From: Allofournierella massiliensis
Lineage (GTDB): Bacteria; Bacillota; Clostridia; Oscillospirales; Ruminococcaceae
Assembly (NCBI RefSeq): GCF_004345265.1
Contig: NZ_SLUM01000013.1
Coordinates: forward strand, 42,683 to 106,682
Direction of reading: 5' to 3'
Length of the DNA: 64,000 nucleotides
Shown: positions 27,701 through 33,152 of the stretch, in pieces
Layout of the letters: the number at the start of each line of letters is the position of its first letter
Numbering within the stretch: position 1 is the stretch's first letter
The notes under the pieces: model-generated
Told to the model about the DNA's origin: nothing
The model's database searches: none
What the model saw: only the letters and a program-made list of their open reading frames with translations
Position numbers and translations under genes: made by a program

Positions 27701-28575
27701 GCGGTTATCAGATCAGCACCGAGCTGGATGGCACCACCTATTATCTGGTTCAGAACGGCCGGTTCCGCATCTCTGAAACAAAGGGCGGAGAGATGGCGTT
27801 CTATCTGAAGAGCGAGCTGAAGGCAGGCGAGAGCTATTACCGCACCGACGCTTCCGGCCTGAAAAATCTGCTGGCAGCTGTGGACAAGCTGGACGAGGCC
27901 CTCTATACCCCCGCCAGCTGGAACCTGCTGGAGGAAAAACGTGCTGCCGCCGAACAGGCCGCGGCGCAGGACGGCGCGCTGTTCGTGCAGGCGGTCAGCC
28001 GTCTTGCCTCCGCACAGACCCGGGCGGAGCAGGCCCAGAAAGCCATTGATCAGGCCACCGGAGCGCTGTTCCGGGCGATGAGCAGTCTGGAGAAAAAGGC
28101 CGACGTGCTTTATACCGTGACCTTCCAGATCACCGGCGAATATTTTGCCAACGAGAGCTTTGCCACCCTTTCCTGCAAGGCGGGCGAGCAGATCACCGCG
28201 CCTGCCGCGCCGGAGCATGAGGGCTATACCTTCAGCGGCTGGCAGAACCTGCCCCAGACCATGCCGGAGCAGAATCTGGTGGTGACCGGTTCCTATACCC
28301 GGAATGAGAGCGGGCCGGAAGAGACTCCCGCCCCGACGACTGTGCCCACACCGGTTCCCACTCCTGCTCCCACGCCGGATCAGGGCGGCGGCCAGCAGGG
28401 CAGTCAGAACGGCGGCAGCAATTCCGCCAGCAGTACGGCACCGGCGGCCACTTCCGCGCCCACCGGTGCGGCGTCCGCTCAGACCGGCGATGCTGTCTGG
28501 CCGCTGGCTGCGCTGAGCGGTCTGGCACTGGCCTGTGCGGCGGCACTGGTGCTGCTGCGCCGTAAACAGAGCTGA
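21748..28575 (+). CDS. Very large surface sialidase with two tandem GH33-type catalytic domains
   Basis: This protein (2275 residues) should release sialic acid from mucin or host glycans at the cell surface. The order is: signal peptide (1-28); Ala/Pro/Thr/Glu repeat linker (about 50-130); two homologous modules each opening APQIPGF (about 150-325 and 325-510); a further accessory module to about 670; sialidase domain 1 (about 755-1265: arginine motif YRIPSL, Asp boxes SRDGGKTW, SDDNGATW and SYDGGATW, YSCL tyrosine region); sialidase domain 2 (about 1273-1755: RFRIPAM, SRDGGKTW, TDDGGATW, SYDGGVTW, YSCL); an Ig-like Big domain (about 1755-1855); an accessory module; a FIVAR-like helical region (about 2033-2115); an InlB-type repeat (about 2121-2187); a Pro/Thr/Gln linker; and a sorting signal with QTGD at 2245-2248, a hydrophobic helix and RRKQS. 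It is a single-gene unit. Confidence 0.9.
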   Translation: MKLKIKRMVSLLLAVCVMASTAAPVFAAEEPLPVLAVSGADLSEEAAPGELPASTEAPAPAETPVATEAPASAETPAPTEAPAPAETPAPTEAPAPAETSAPTEVPASTGTPVPTETPADSSVPAAEETPAAAPDEVDRAAQSKKAAPQIPGFEQYTGEVIDTAAQYLLVAQDQREGSNDVYALYLSADGASVGPGALKAKGAVTAQLTLTDGAVSAAWLKNGEQLSLDQLLLDVKQNEEGGYAFSNAATGQWLKLDGSMTAGSENYLAVEKKADGSYNLWNAAHNRVLSFNINGDGGNFTGAQTDFWGPQSETAYSVYLYVRQADESAPQIPGFSLYTSSQLDLSKEYLIVTRGKNEAYKDEVYALYLSDAGKSLNPGALNGADGTVTAKLTLTDGSVQAAWLKDGSLLSMEDLTLVGSAMDDGFSLQNAKSGNYLALAESNMVSAQAVKLGVVKAGDGWQIKGGSRVLDFNRKGDTTQFPNHITDFWGPRNLAEGKSYTLWLYARDITLNETELKIDGYTRAESDTLTDGVYAVVGYDNGFRILSTSGENNANEGLRDDRTGKLTNTNEALAGAELSLTSTKGGVYLTAMTPDGPVYLGLSSEGVFRSDAPVLLTVTKNDNNTYTIGTDDGKLAVENGGFTTSEQGSPVQLFLKKTEQPTLVRTKAVVEQGYAGTSQLAVTGGTEWIYTDAEGAHPAAVEWTLTENPDGAFQLKDGVLTARKASGTATAAGKLVYTADKTVELGSVTLTACGPQKAITGTTEGQPFVNGEPDGGNGKNYRIPSLITLDNGWLVAAADMRWQTTADSPQNLDTIVSVSRDGGKTWSYEIVNYFDDQANSATSQASASFIDPSMVQGPDGKLYMVVDACPSYTGLMGGNRMGNQSSGFDEQDRMLVVLASENGDAPKEKSAYTHRVDLNAEPSRVTVQGTELKLYPITTESGEATGYWVDAELDLFLWDGKSDSVEKVMREQLDSGEMVQTNLFYRSSVWKAYPVFYIMLRSAEITADGLVWSEPTFLNIKYTENEPFTGVCPGRGLVTTVQGKQRIVFPLYDNATGNEYASVIYSDDNGATWTRGARVNNLASDGKTSESQVVNLPDGGMRIFCRNLGGQITCADSYDGGATWGQAVADNALNYTSNCMVSFINAAGYVKSPEGKVYGNLVLASYPAGNGRTDGVIRVGSLSADTGTVTWLNDAEVDFAGRYQYSCLTQKGGDALGLLFESGTAGPGSTENSGAGGIYYKDLTITGMLGEGWSYLASYEGPVEGGHSGVTTGQPYIPDETGASRRFRIPAMITLDNGWILTAADARWGSTMDAANNLDGLVSLSRDGGKTWEWQMINHFADYPDQTPGAYKKSASFIDPALIQSEDGTIYMVVDACPAYSGLQNGGTAGKESTGFDANGNLVIAKGEAGKIASTKAADYTCYIDGKAPQTKLVEGQNRTLYPIKDAAGQLTGAWVDAEYNLYETSGDAVVKSLCKQEITGKTVQNNVFYSQSEWKIYPTFHIWLRTGTVTETGIQWSEPQILNVKQQGEGFVGVCPGRGLTVELGENGTERVLFQVYDNATGQERASTIYTDDGGATWHRGEHVTNNVGKTSESQTVLLPDGGIRMYSRNDIGYISYADSYDGGVTWGPSHRDEDLSYVGNCMVSFINVDGALVDADNNVYTNLIAASYPKGSGRNNGVLRIGSVDAATNQVTWLNPAEIKYPGSYLYSCLTQLEGENLGLLYEKEDTSYGTGYILYDSFAMTSLLGEGWEYLSEIPSLSLASGDLALNAGDSVQLNAQAKGELQGKLQWSIAADGETQVAKLDKTETAVDEAVTLTAQAAGKATLTVTAQAVCEDRVLTLSDSVRVYVSDENTVTVPDEFENSGVVEGIARNDNALLKVQTPIEDGVYAIVSGGKVLYSAKDLNRVDQLAVTDQGGELNPNYDKPSFTMDTQTWKVTGTEQGYTLESMAWPGHYLAVQGSSGDDWAPVSEPPTRFAITGNGEGGYQISTELDGTTYYLVQNGRFRISETKGGEMAFYLKSELKAGESYYRTDASGLKNLLAAVDKLDEALYTPASWNLLEEKRAAAEQAAAQDGALFVQAVSRLASAQTRAEQAQKAIDQATGALFRAMSSLEKKADVLYTVTFQITGEYFANESFATLSCKAGEQITAPAAPEHEGYTFSGWQNLPQTMPEQNLVVTGSYTRNESGPEETPAPTTVPTPVPTPAPTPDQGGGQQGSQNGGSNSASSTAPAATSAPTGAASAQTGDAVWPLAALSGLALACAAALVLLRRKQS

Positions 28576-28615
28576 AGCAATACACAGGCTTTCGACATAA
28601 CATTCTTTTAAAGCA

Positions 28616-28655
28616 GCCCGGCGGCTCCTTCCGGTTTCGGAAGGGGCCGCCGGGC
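28616..28655 (+). terminator. Terminator of the sialidase gene
   Basis: A 17-bp GC-rich stem with one G-T pair and a 6-nt loop. The T-run after it is weak. Confidence 0.65.
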
Positions 28656-28686
28656 CTTGTGATGCAGGCAAAGGTGGCAGGGGGGA

Positions 28687-28715
28687 TTGTGCCGCCCGCT
28701 GGAATGGATTATGAT
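28687..28715 (+). promoter_or_regulatory. Promoter of the pentapeptide-repeat gene
   Basis: TTGTGC, a 17-bp spacer and TATGAT, about 38 bp ahead of the ATG at 28754. Confidence 0.55.
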
Positions 28716-28753
28716 AGAACCAGTGCAGAACAGACAAAAAGGAGGAGAAGGCA

Positions 28754-29413
28754 ATGGAACGAAGCAGGCTGCTGGAGCCTGCGCTGCCCGCACGGCTGGA
28801 GCTGGCGGAGCGGCCGGAGGAGCTGGTGGATATGGCGCTGGCCCGGGGCGATGCGCTTACAGGCTGGCAGATCGCTGGGGCAGACCTGACCGGTATGGAT
28901 ATGACCGAGCTGGAGGTGCAGGGATGTCTGTTCCAGAACTGCCGGTTCACCGGCGCCAACTGGCACGGAGCCCGCTTTTCGGACGTGGTGCTGCGGGGCT
29001 GCGACTGCTCGGGCCTTCAGGCAGAGGATGCGGATTTCTGCCGCTGCAGGATCGAAAACACCAAGGCGCTGGGGGCGAGCCTTGCGGGCAGCCGGCTGGC
29101 CCATGTGCAGATGACCGGCACCAGTCTGCGGCAGGCCAATCTGACCGGGGCACTGCTGCAGCAGGTACAGCTGCAGGAGGTGGATCTGAGCGAGGCGTTT
29201 CTGGCCCAGTGCCGCCACAAGGGGCTGGTATTTCGGGAATGCACCCTGATGGGGACCAGTTTTTTCGGCACGCTTTTATACGGCCTGGATTTCACCAGAA
29301 GCCGCATGGAGGGCATCGTGGTCAGCGATACCGGTAAGGAGCTGCGGGGCGCAATCGTGAACGTGAGCCAGGCTGCGGATCTTGCCCGGGTGCTGGGGCT
29401 TGTGATCCGCTGA
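28754..29413 (+). CDS. Pentapeptide-repeat protein
   Basis: From about residue 35 to 195 the 219-residue protein shows five-residue periodicity of the A(D/N)LxX type, for example AGADLTGMDM, FTGANWHGARF and LRQANLTGALL, predicted to form a right-handed beta-helix. Several cysteines sit in the repeats. Roles of such proteins range from DNA mimicry (gyrase protection) to scaffolding; nothing here decides. AAGGAGGAGAAGGCA precedes the ATG. The MATE exporter follows 32 bases after its stop, probably in one transcript. Confidence 0.85.
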   Translation: MERSRLLEPALPARLELAERPEELVDMALARGDALTGWQIAGADLTGMDMTELEVQGCLFQNCRFTGANWHGARFSDVVLRGCDCSGLQAEDADFCRCRIENTKALGASLAGSRLAHVQMTGTSLRQANLTGALLQQVQLQEVDLSEAFLAQCRHKGLVFRECTLMGTSFFGTLLYGLDFTRSRMEGIVVSDTGKELRGAIVNVSQAADLARVLGLVIR

Positions 29414-29445
29414 CGGAAAACAGAAAAGAGGAGGAAACAATTACA

Positions 29446-30813
29446 ATGGCAAAGCAGGTGGATCTGCTGCACGGCAGTATCCTGAAAAGCCTTACCGCAC
29501 TGGCCTTGCCCATCATGGGCTCCCAGCTGGTGCAGATGGCATATAATCTGGTGGATATGATCTGGGTCGGCCGCGTGGGCGCAGGTGCAGTGGCAGCTGT
29601 GGGCGCTGCCGGCATGTTCATGTGGCTGTCCAACGGTCTGGCGATTCTGGGCAAGACCGGCGGGCAGGTGCTGGTGGCCCAGCGTCTGGGCGCGGGTGAC
29701 AAGCAGGCCGCTGCCCGCTATGCGGCTGCGGCCATTCAGCTGGCTACCGTCATTTCTCTGGTCTATGCGCTGCTGATGGTGGCGGGGGCCGGGCCCCTGA
29801 TCGGCTTTTTCCAGCTGAACAGCCCGCAGGTAATTGCGCAGGCGCGGGTGTATCTGATCATCGTGGGCCTTGGCATGTTCTTTTCCTTTTTGAACCAGGT
29901 ACTCATTGCGGTGATCAACGCCACAGGCAACAGTCACACGCCGTTTCTGGCCATGTGCTGCGGTCTGGGGCTGAACTTTGTGCTGGATCCGGTGCTCATC
30001 TTCGGCGTGGGGCCGGTTCCCCGTATGGAGGTGGCGGGCGCTGCGCTGGCCACCGTGATGGCGCAGGTGGTGGTGTTTGTGCTGCTGGTGGCTTATGCCC
30101 GGCAGGATCGCTGCCTGTTCGATGCGGTGCGCCTGACCCAGCGCACCACCCGGGATGAGCTCTGGGCGCTGGTACGCATCAGTGGCCCTGCCACTGTGAT
30201 GAATGTGGTGTTCCCGCTGATTTCCATGTACATCGCCCGCATGGTGGCCGCCTTCGGCGATAATGCGGTGGCCGCTCAGAAGGTGGGCAGTCAGATCGAG
30301 TCCATCAGCTGGATGACGGCGGACGGCTTTGCCGCTGCGGTGAACAGCTTTATGGGCCAGAACTATGGCGCGGGCAATCTGAAACGTGCGAAGAAGGGCT
30401 TTGCCGCCGCCTTCGCCATGATGAGCCTGTGGGGCGTATTCTGCAGCTGCCTGTTGATTTTTGCCGCGGGCCCCATCTTCGGATTCTTCATTCCGGAGGA
30501 GGCGGTTCGGCCGCTGGGTGTGGACTATCTGGTGATTCTGGGCTTTTCCGAGCTGTTCATGTGCTGGGAGATTCTGGTGGAGGGAGCTTATGCGGGCCTT
30601 GGCCATACCGCGCCGCCCAGTATTCTGAGCATGGTGCTCACCATGGCGCGCATCCCGCTGGCCATGGTGCTGACCAGCACCGCACTGGGCCTGAACGGCA
30701 TCTGGTGGAGCATCTCCATCTCCAGCATCTGTAAGGGTGTGATTCTTGTGATCATGTTTGCGGTGTTCTGGAAAAAACTGCAGCGCAAAATGGAACAGAA
30801 AGCAGAGAACTGA
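29446..30813 (+). CDS. MATE family efflux transporter
   Basis: This 455-residue protein has 12 hydrophobic helices in two similar halves. The family opening is clear (SILKSLTALALPIMGSQLVQ, then MAYNLVDMIWVGRVG), and the second half has the matching NVVFPLISMYIARMVAAFG and VNSFMGQNYGAGN. It exports cationic drugs or metabolites driven by Na+ or H+. AGGAGG lies upstream of the ATG. It is probably co-transcribed with the pentapeptide-repeat gene. Confidence 0.92.
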   Translation: MAKQVDLLHGSILKSLTALALPIMGSQLVQMAYNLVDMIWVGRVGAGAVAAVGAAGMFMWLSNGLAILGKTGGQVLVAQRLGAGDKQAAARYAAAAIQLATVISLVYALLMVAGAGPLIGFFQLNSPQVIAQARVYLIIVGLGMFFSFLNQVLIAVINATGNSHTPFLAMCCGLGLNFVLDPVLIFGVGPVPRMEVAGAALATVMAQVVVFVLLVAYARQDRCLFDAVRLTQRTTRDELWALVRISGPATVMNVVFPLISMYIARMVAAFGDNAVAAQKVGSQIESISWMTADGFAAAVNSFMGQNYGAGNLKRAKKGFAAAFAMMSLWGVFCSCLLIFAAGPIFGFFIPEEAVRPLGVDYLVILGFSELFMCWEILVEGAYAGLGHTAPPSILSMVLTMARIPLAMVLTSTALGLNGIWWSISISSICKGVILVIMFAVFWKKLQRKMEQKAEN

Positions 30814-30829
30814 ATTGACAGAAAAAGAT

Positions 30830-30866
30830 GCCCGCGCCGGGCGTGAGAAAATGCTCCGGCGCGGGC
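30830..30866. terminator. Terminator-like inverted repeat after the MATE gene
   Basis: GCCCGCGCCGG and CCGGCGCGGGC form a perfect 11-bp stem with a 15-nt loop. The T-run is on the minus strand only, so its activity for the MATE transcript is uncertain. Confidence 0.4.
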
Positions 30867-30924
30867 GCCTGAAACGGTAAAATTCGGGTCGAAAAAGTTT
30901 TTTAAAAAAACTTGAAAAAAGCTA

Positions 30925-30953
30925 TTGACAATACCTGGGCAGGATGGTATTAT
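30925..30953 (+). promoter_or_regulatory. Promoter of the tRNA-Arg/tRNA-His unit
   Basis: A perfect TTGACA, a 17-bp spacer and TATTAT, 34 bp ahead of tRNA-Arg. Confidence 0.85.
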
Positions 30954-30987
30954 ATTTGAGCAGCGTCTCCCAGGGAAGAACGACTAA

Positions 30988-31064
<77 letters not shown>

Positions 31065-31072
31065 AACATGTG

Positions 31073-31149
<77 letters not shown>

Positions 31150-31151
31150 CT

Positions 31152-31184
31152 AAAAAAGCGAATTCGAAAGAGTTCGCTTTTTTC
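31152..31184 (+). terminator. Terminator after tRNA-His
   Basis: AAAAAAGCGAA pairs with TTCGCTTTTTT. Confidence 0.85.
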
Positions 31185-31217
31185 TATATCATCCCGCCGT
31201 AAACACGGCGTTTTTGC

Positions 31218-31292
31218 TGGGTTGTCGCCAAGCGGTAAGGCACGGGACTTTGACTCCCGCATCCGTGGGTTCGAATCCCGCCAACCCAACCA
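31218..31292 (+). tRNA. tRNA-Gln(TTG)
   Basis: The acceptor TGGGTTG pairs with CAACCCA. The loop CTTTGAC gives TTG. CCA is encoded. A short hairpin with T5 (CGCCGT with ACGGCG, 31195-31215) lies immediately upstream, and no separate promoter was seen. Confidence 0.95.
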
Positions 31293-31334
31293 AAAAATCG
31301 ACAGGTGCCCTGTGGTGCTTGTCGATTTTTTTTT
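31292..31334 (+). terminator. Terminator after tRNA-Gln
   Basis: AAAAAATCGACA pairs with TGTCGATTTTTT, starting at the tRNA 3' end. The 220 bases that follow to 31557 show no gene. Confidence 0.9.
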
Positions 31335-31557
31335 GATTCATCGGTCACTTTTGGCCAGATACGCAGGCGATTTGTAAAGCACAGGAAGATCAGTTGCAGC
31401 GGTTTCCGCCTTTTCTTCCGGCTTTGGAGACACGGCAGCCCCAGCCAGGAGCCCGGGCAGGGGGGCATCTTTTGGCCAGACAGGAAAGATGTGCGGGGGC
31501 GAATCGGCGTTTTCTCAAAAAGAAACATAAAAAATGAAAAAAGTGGCAGTTTAGGGG

Positions 31558-31586
31558 TTGCATTTTTCATAAGGCTATGGTATTAT
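31558..31586 (+). promoter_or_regulatory. Promoter of the tRNA-Gly/Cys/Ser unit
   Basis: TTGCAT, a 17-bp spacer and TATTAT, 16 bp ahead of tRNA-Gly. Confidence 0.75.
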
Positions 31587-31602
31587 AATTGAGCAACAAT
31601 TT

Positions 31603-31678
31603 GCGGCTTTAGCTCATCTGGTAGAGCGCCACCTTGCCAAGGTGGAGGTAGCGAGTTCGAGCCTCGTAAGCCGCTCCA
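31603..31678 (+). tRNA. tRNA-Gly(GCC)
   Basis: The acceptor GCGGCTT pairs with AAGCCGC. The anticodon stem CCACC/GGTGG encloses TTGCCAA, so the anticodon is GCC. CCA is encoded. Confidence 0.95.
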
Positions 31679-31683
31679 AATTT

Positions 31684-31758
31684 GGTGCTGTGGCCAAGTG
31701 GTAAGGCAAAGGTCTGCAAAACCTTCATTCACCAGTTCAAATCTGGTCAGCACCTCCA
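31684..31758 (+). tRNA. tRNA-Cys(GCA)
   Basis: The acceptor GGTGCTG pairs with CAGCACC. The loop CTGCAAA gives GCA. CCA is encoded. Confidence 0.95.
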
Positions 31759-31761
31759 CAT

Positions 31762-31853
31762 GGAAAGATGGCTGAGCTGGTCTAAGGCGCACGACTGGAA
31801 ATCGTGTGTGGGCCATAAACCCACCGAGGGTTCGAATCCCTCTCTTTCCGCCA
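31762..31853 (+). tRNA. tRNA-Ser(GGA), probable prophage attachment gene
   Basis: The acceptor GGAAAGA pairs with TCTTTCC. The anticodon stem CACGA/TCGTG encloses CTGGAAA, giving GGA. A long variable arm is present and CCA is encoded. The prophage begins directly after it and the integrase faces it, so its 3' end is the likely attB/attL core. Confidence 0.95.
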
Positions 31854-31854
31854 G

Positions 31855-31892
31855 AAAAAGCCCGGTAGAATGCGATTCTACCGGGCTTTTTT
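31855..31892. terminator. Terminator between tRNA-Ser and the integrase gene
   Basis: AAAAAGCCCGGTAGAAT, loop GCG, ATTCTACCGGGCTTTTT. It is very strong and symmetric, ending both the tRNA transcript and possibly the integrase transcript. Confidence 0.92.
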
Positions 31893-31898
31893 GTATTC

Positions 31899-31920
31899 AG
31901 GTACACACAAAGGTACACAC
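31899..31920. repeat. Direct repeats, possible integrase arm sites
   Basis: AGGTACACAC occurs twice, at 31899-31908 and 31911-31920, twelve bases apart, between the tRNA end and the integrase gene. This is where arm-type integrase sites usually lie. Confidence 0.5.
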
Positions 31921-31939
31921 TTCATATTTGCATACGGCT

Positions 31940-33016
31940 TTATGTGGCGCTGAGGATCTTCGAGAAGATGGCATCCAGGTTGCGGCTGATCTCTTCTCCT
32001 TCGCCCTGCACTTCGTGGCCATACACACCATAGGTGTCCATGCTCTGGCTGTGGCCGACGAGCTTTTTCATCTGGGCTTCCGGCAGGGCGTCGCTGATGC
32101 TCACAAACGTGTGCCGGATTTCATAGGGCGCGATATCCGGCAGCCCATTGACCTTACAATATCGCTTCCAGCGGCTGTGGTAGTGCTGGAGGTTGCTGAT
32201 GCAGAACACAGACCCCTTCGGGCCGGTGATGCGATATTGATCTTCCAGCACCTGGCGGGCCAGGGAAGAGAGGTAAACCACCCGGCGGGCATTATCGTTC
32301 TTCCCGGTGGTGGTTTCGCCGTAGCAGTTGATGGCCCGGCGCAGCTCCAGCCGGTCGCCGTGCCAGTCGGCCCATTCCAGACCGTTGATCTCCCCAGGCC
32401 GTAGCCCGGTGAGCACCTCCAGCCGGTATGCGTTGATGTAATCTTCCACGGCCTTATTTTTGCGCAGGATGGTGGTGTCTACGTTGAAGAGTATCAGGAC
32501 ATCCTTCGGCTGCAAAATGCGTTTCTGACCCCTCTGAGCAGCTTTGGAGATTTCAAGGTCCTCGCCGGTCAGAGTGGTGTAACGGTTCCGGCGAGCCCAT
32601 TTCAAAAACGCACATAGATCCGCCCGCAGGTTCTGCAGACTTTTGCGGGAATATCCACCGGCAAGGGCTCTGTCCAGTACCTGCTGCAGATCTCCATCAG
32701 TCAGCCGGCCGATGGACTTCTGGCCGATCAACGGCTGAATCTTGTTCCGCCAGCGGCCATCCATTGGGCGGCAGTTGCTGAGACTGGTGGTGGCCCGCTT
32801 GGATGTCAAAAACTGAGGATAGAGCACGTCCACCTTGGTGGATGTGCTGATAACCGAGTGCTCCAGCCACTCATCGGCTTTCCGGTTGGCCTCCCTCTGG
32901 CCGGTACGGCCGGGCTTCGCGCTGGTGAAGGTTTTGCGCACGCCGTCCTTCTGCACATTGATCTGCCAGCGCTGGCGGCCCTCGACCCAGACGGCCGTAT
33001 TGGTGCGAATTGACAT
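31940..33016 (-). CDS. int: Tyrosine recombinase (phage integrase)
   Basis: This enzyme catalyses site-specific integration and excision, here probably at tRNA-Ser. The 358-residue protein has a SAM-like DNA-binding N-terminal part and a catalytic domain with the first arginine in TGLRPGEINGLEW (about 210), the second Arg in YEIRHTF where the usual His is Tyr, the late His in LVGHSQ and the nucleophile Tyr in DTYGVYGHE (about 330). The ATG at 33016 has GGGAGG eight bases upstream; a longer frame from 33040 would place that site inside the gene. It reads toward the tRNA. Confidence 0.92.
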   Translation of the reverse strand: MSIRTNTAVWVEGRQRWQINVQKDGVRKTFTSAKPGRTGQREANRKADEWLEHSVISTSTKVDVLYPQFLTSKRATTSLSNCRPMDGRWRNKIQPLIGQKSIGRLTDGDLQQVLDRALAGGYSRKSLQNLRADLCAFLKWARRNRYTTLTGEDLEISKAAQRGQKRILQPKDVLILFNVDTTILRKNKAVEDYINAYRLEVLTGLRPGEINGLEWADWHGDRLELRRAINCYGETTTGKNDNARRVVYLSSLARQVLEDQYRITGPKGSVFCISNLQHYHSRWKRYCKVNGLPDIAPYEIRHTFVSISDALPEAQMKKLVGHSQSMDTYGVYGHEVQGEGEEISRNLDAIFSKILSAT

Positions 33017-33041
33017 AAAAATACCTCCCTGTAGGTGCACT

Positions 33042-33071
33042 TTGACAAGCCTACTCGGGAGGTGGTATAAT
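33042..33071 (+). promoter_or_regulatory. Strong promoter of a putative prophage small RNA
   Basis: A perfect TTGACA, an 18-bp spacer ending TGG, and a perfect TATAAT (33066-33071). It diverges from the integrase gene. Confidence 0.8.
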
Positions 33072-33077
33072 CTCGTT

Positions 33078-33152
33078 GTCCGGACGAGTTTGCACCTTTC
33101 GTGTAAGCCTGTTCATATTCCCTCACCGGTTGGCGCCGGTGGGGGATTTTTT
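33078..33152 (+). ncRNA. Putative prophage small RNA (about 75 nt)
   Basis: A consensus promoter is followed about 47 nt later by an 11-bp terminator stem (33119-33129 with 33136-33146, one G-T pair) and T6. There is no ATG or ribosome site in between. A small hairpin (CTCGT with ACGAG) starts the transcript. Its last bases touch the 3' end of the DUF4041 gene on the other strand. Its role is unknown; regulation of integrase or the immunity genes is possible. Confidence 0.6.
33119..33152 (+). terminator. Terminator of the putative small RNA
   Basis: Stem TCCCTCACCGG with CCGGTGGGGGA, a 6-nt loop, then TTTTTT. Confidence 0.85.

Noticed and set aside
22249..28959. A 2236-codon open frame antisense to nearly the whole sialidase gene
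   Set aside because: It has no recognisable domain, and a long antisense frame is a common by-product of high-GC codon use (few TTA, CTA and TCA codons on the sense strand).
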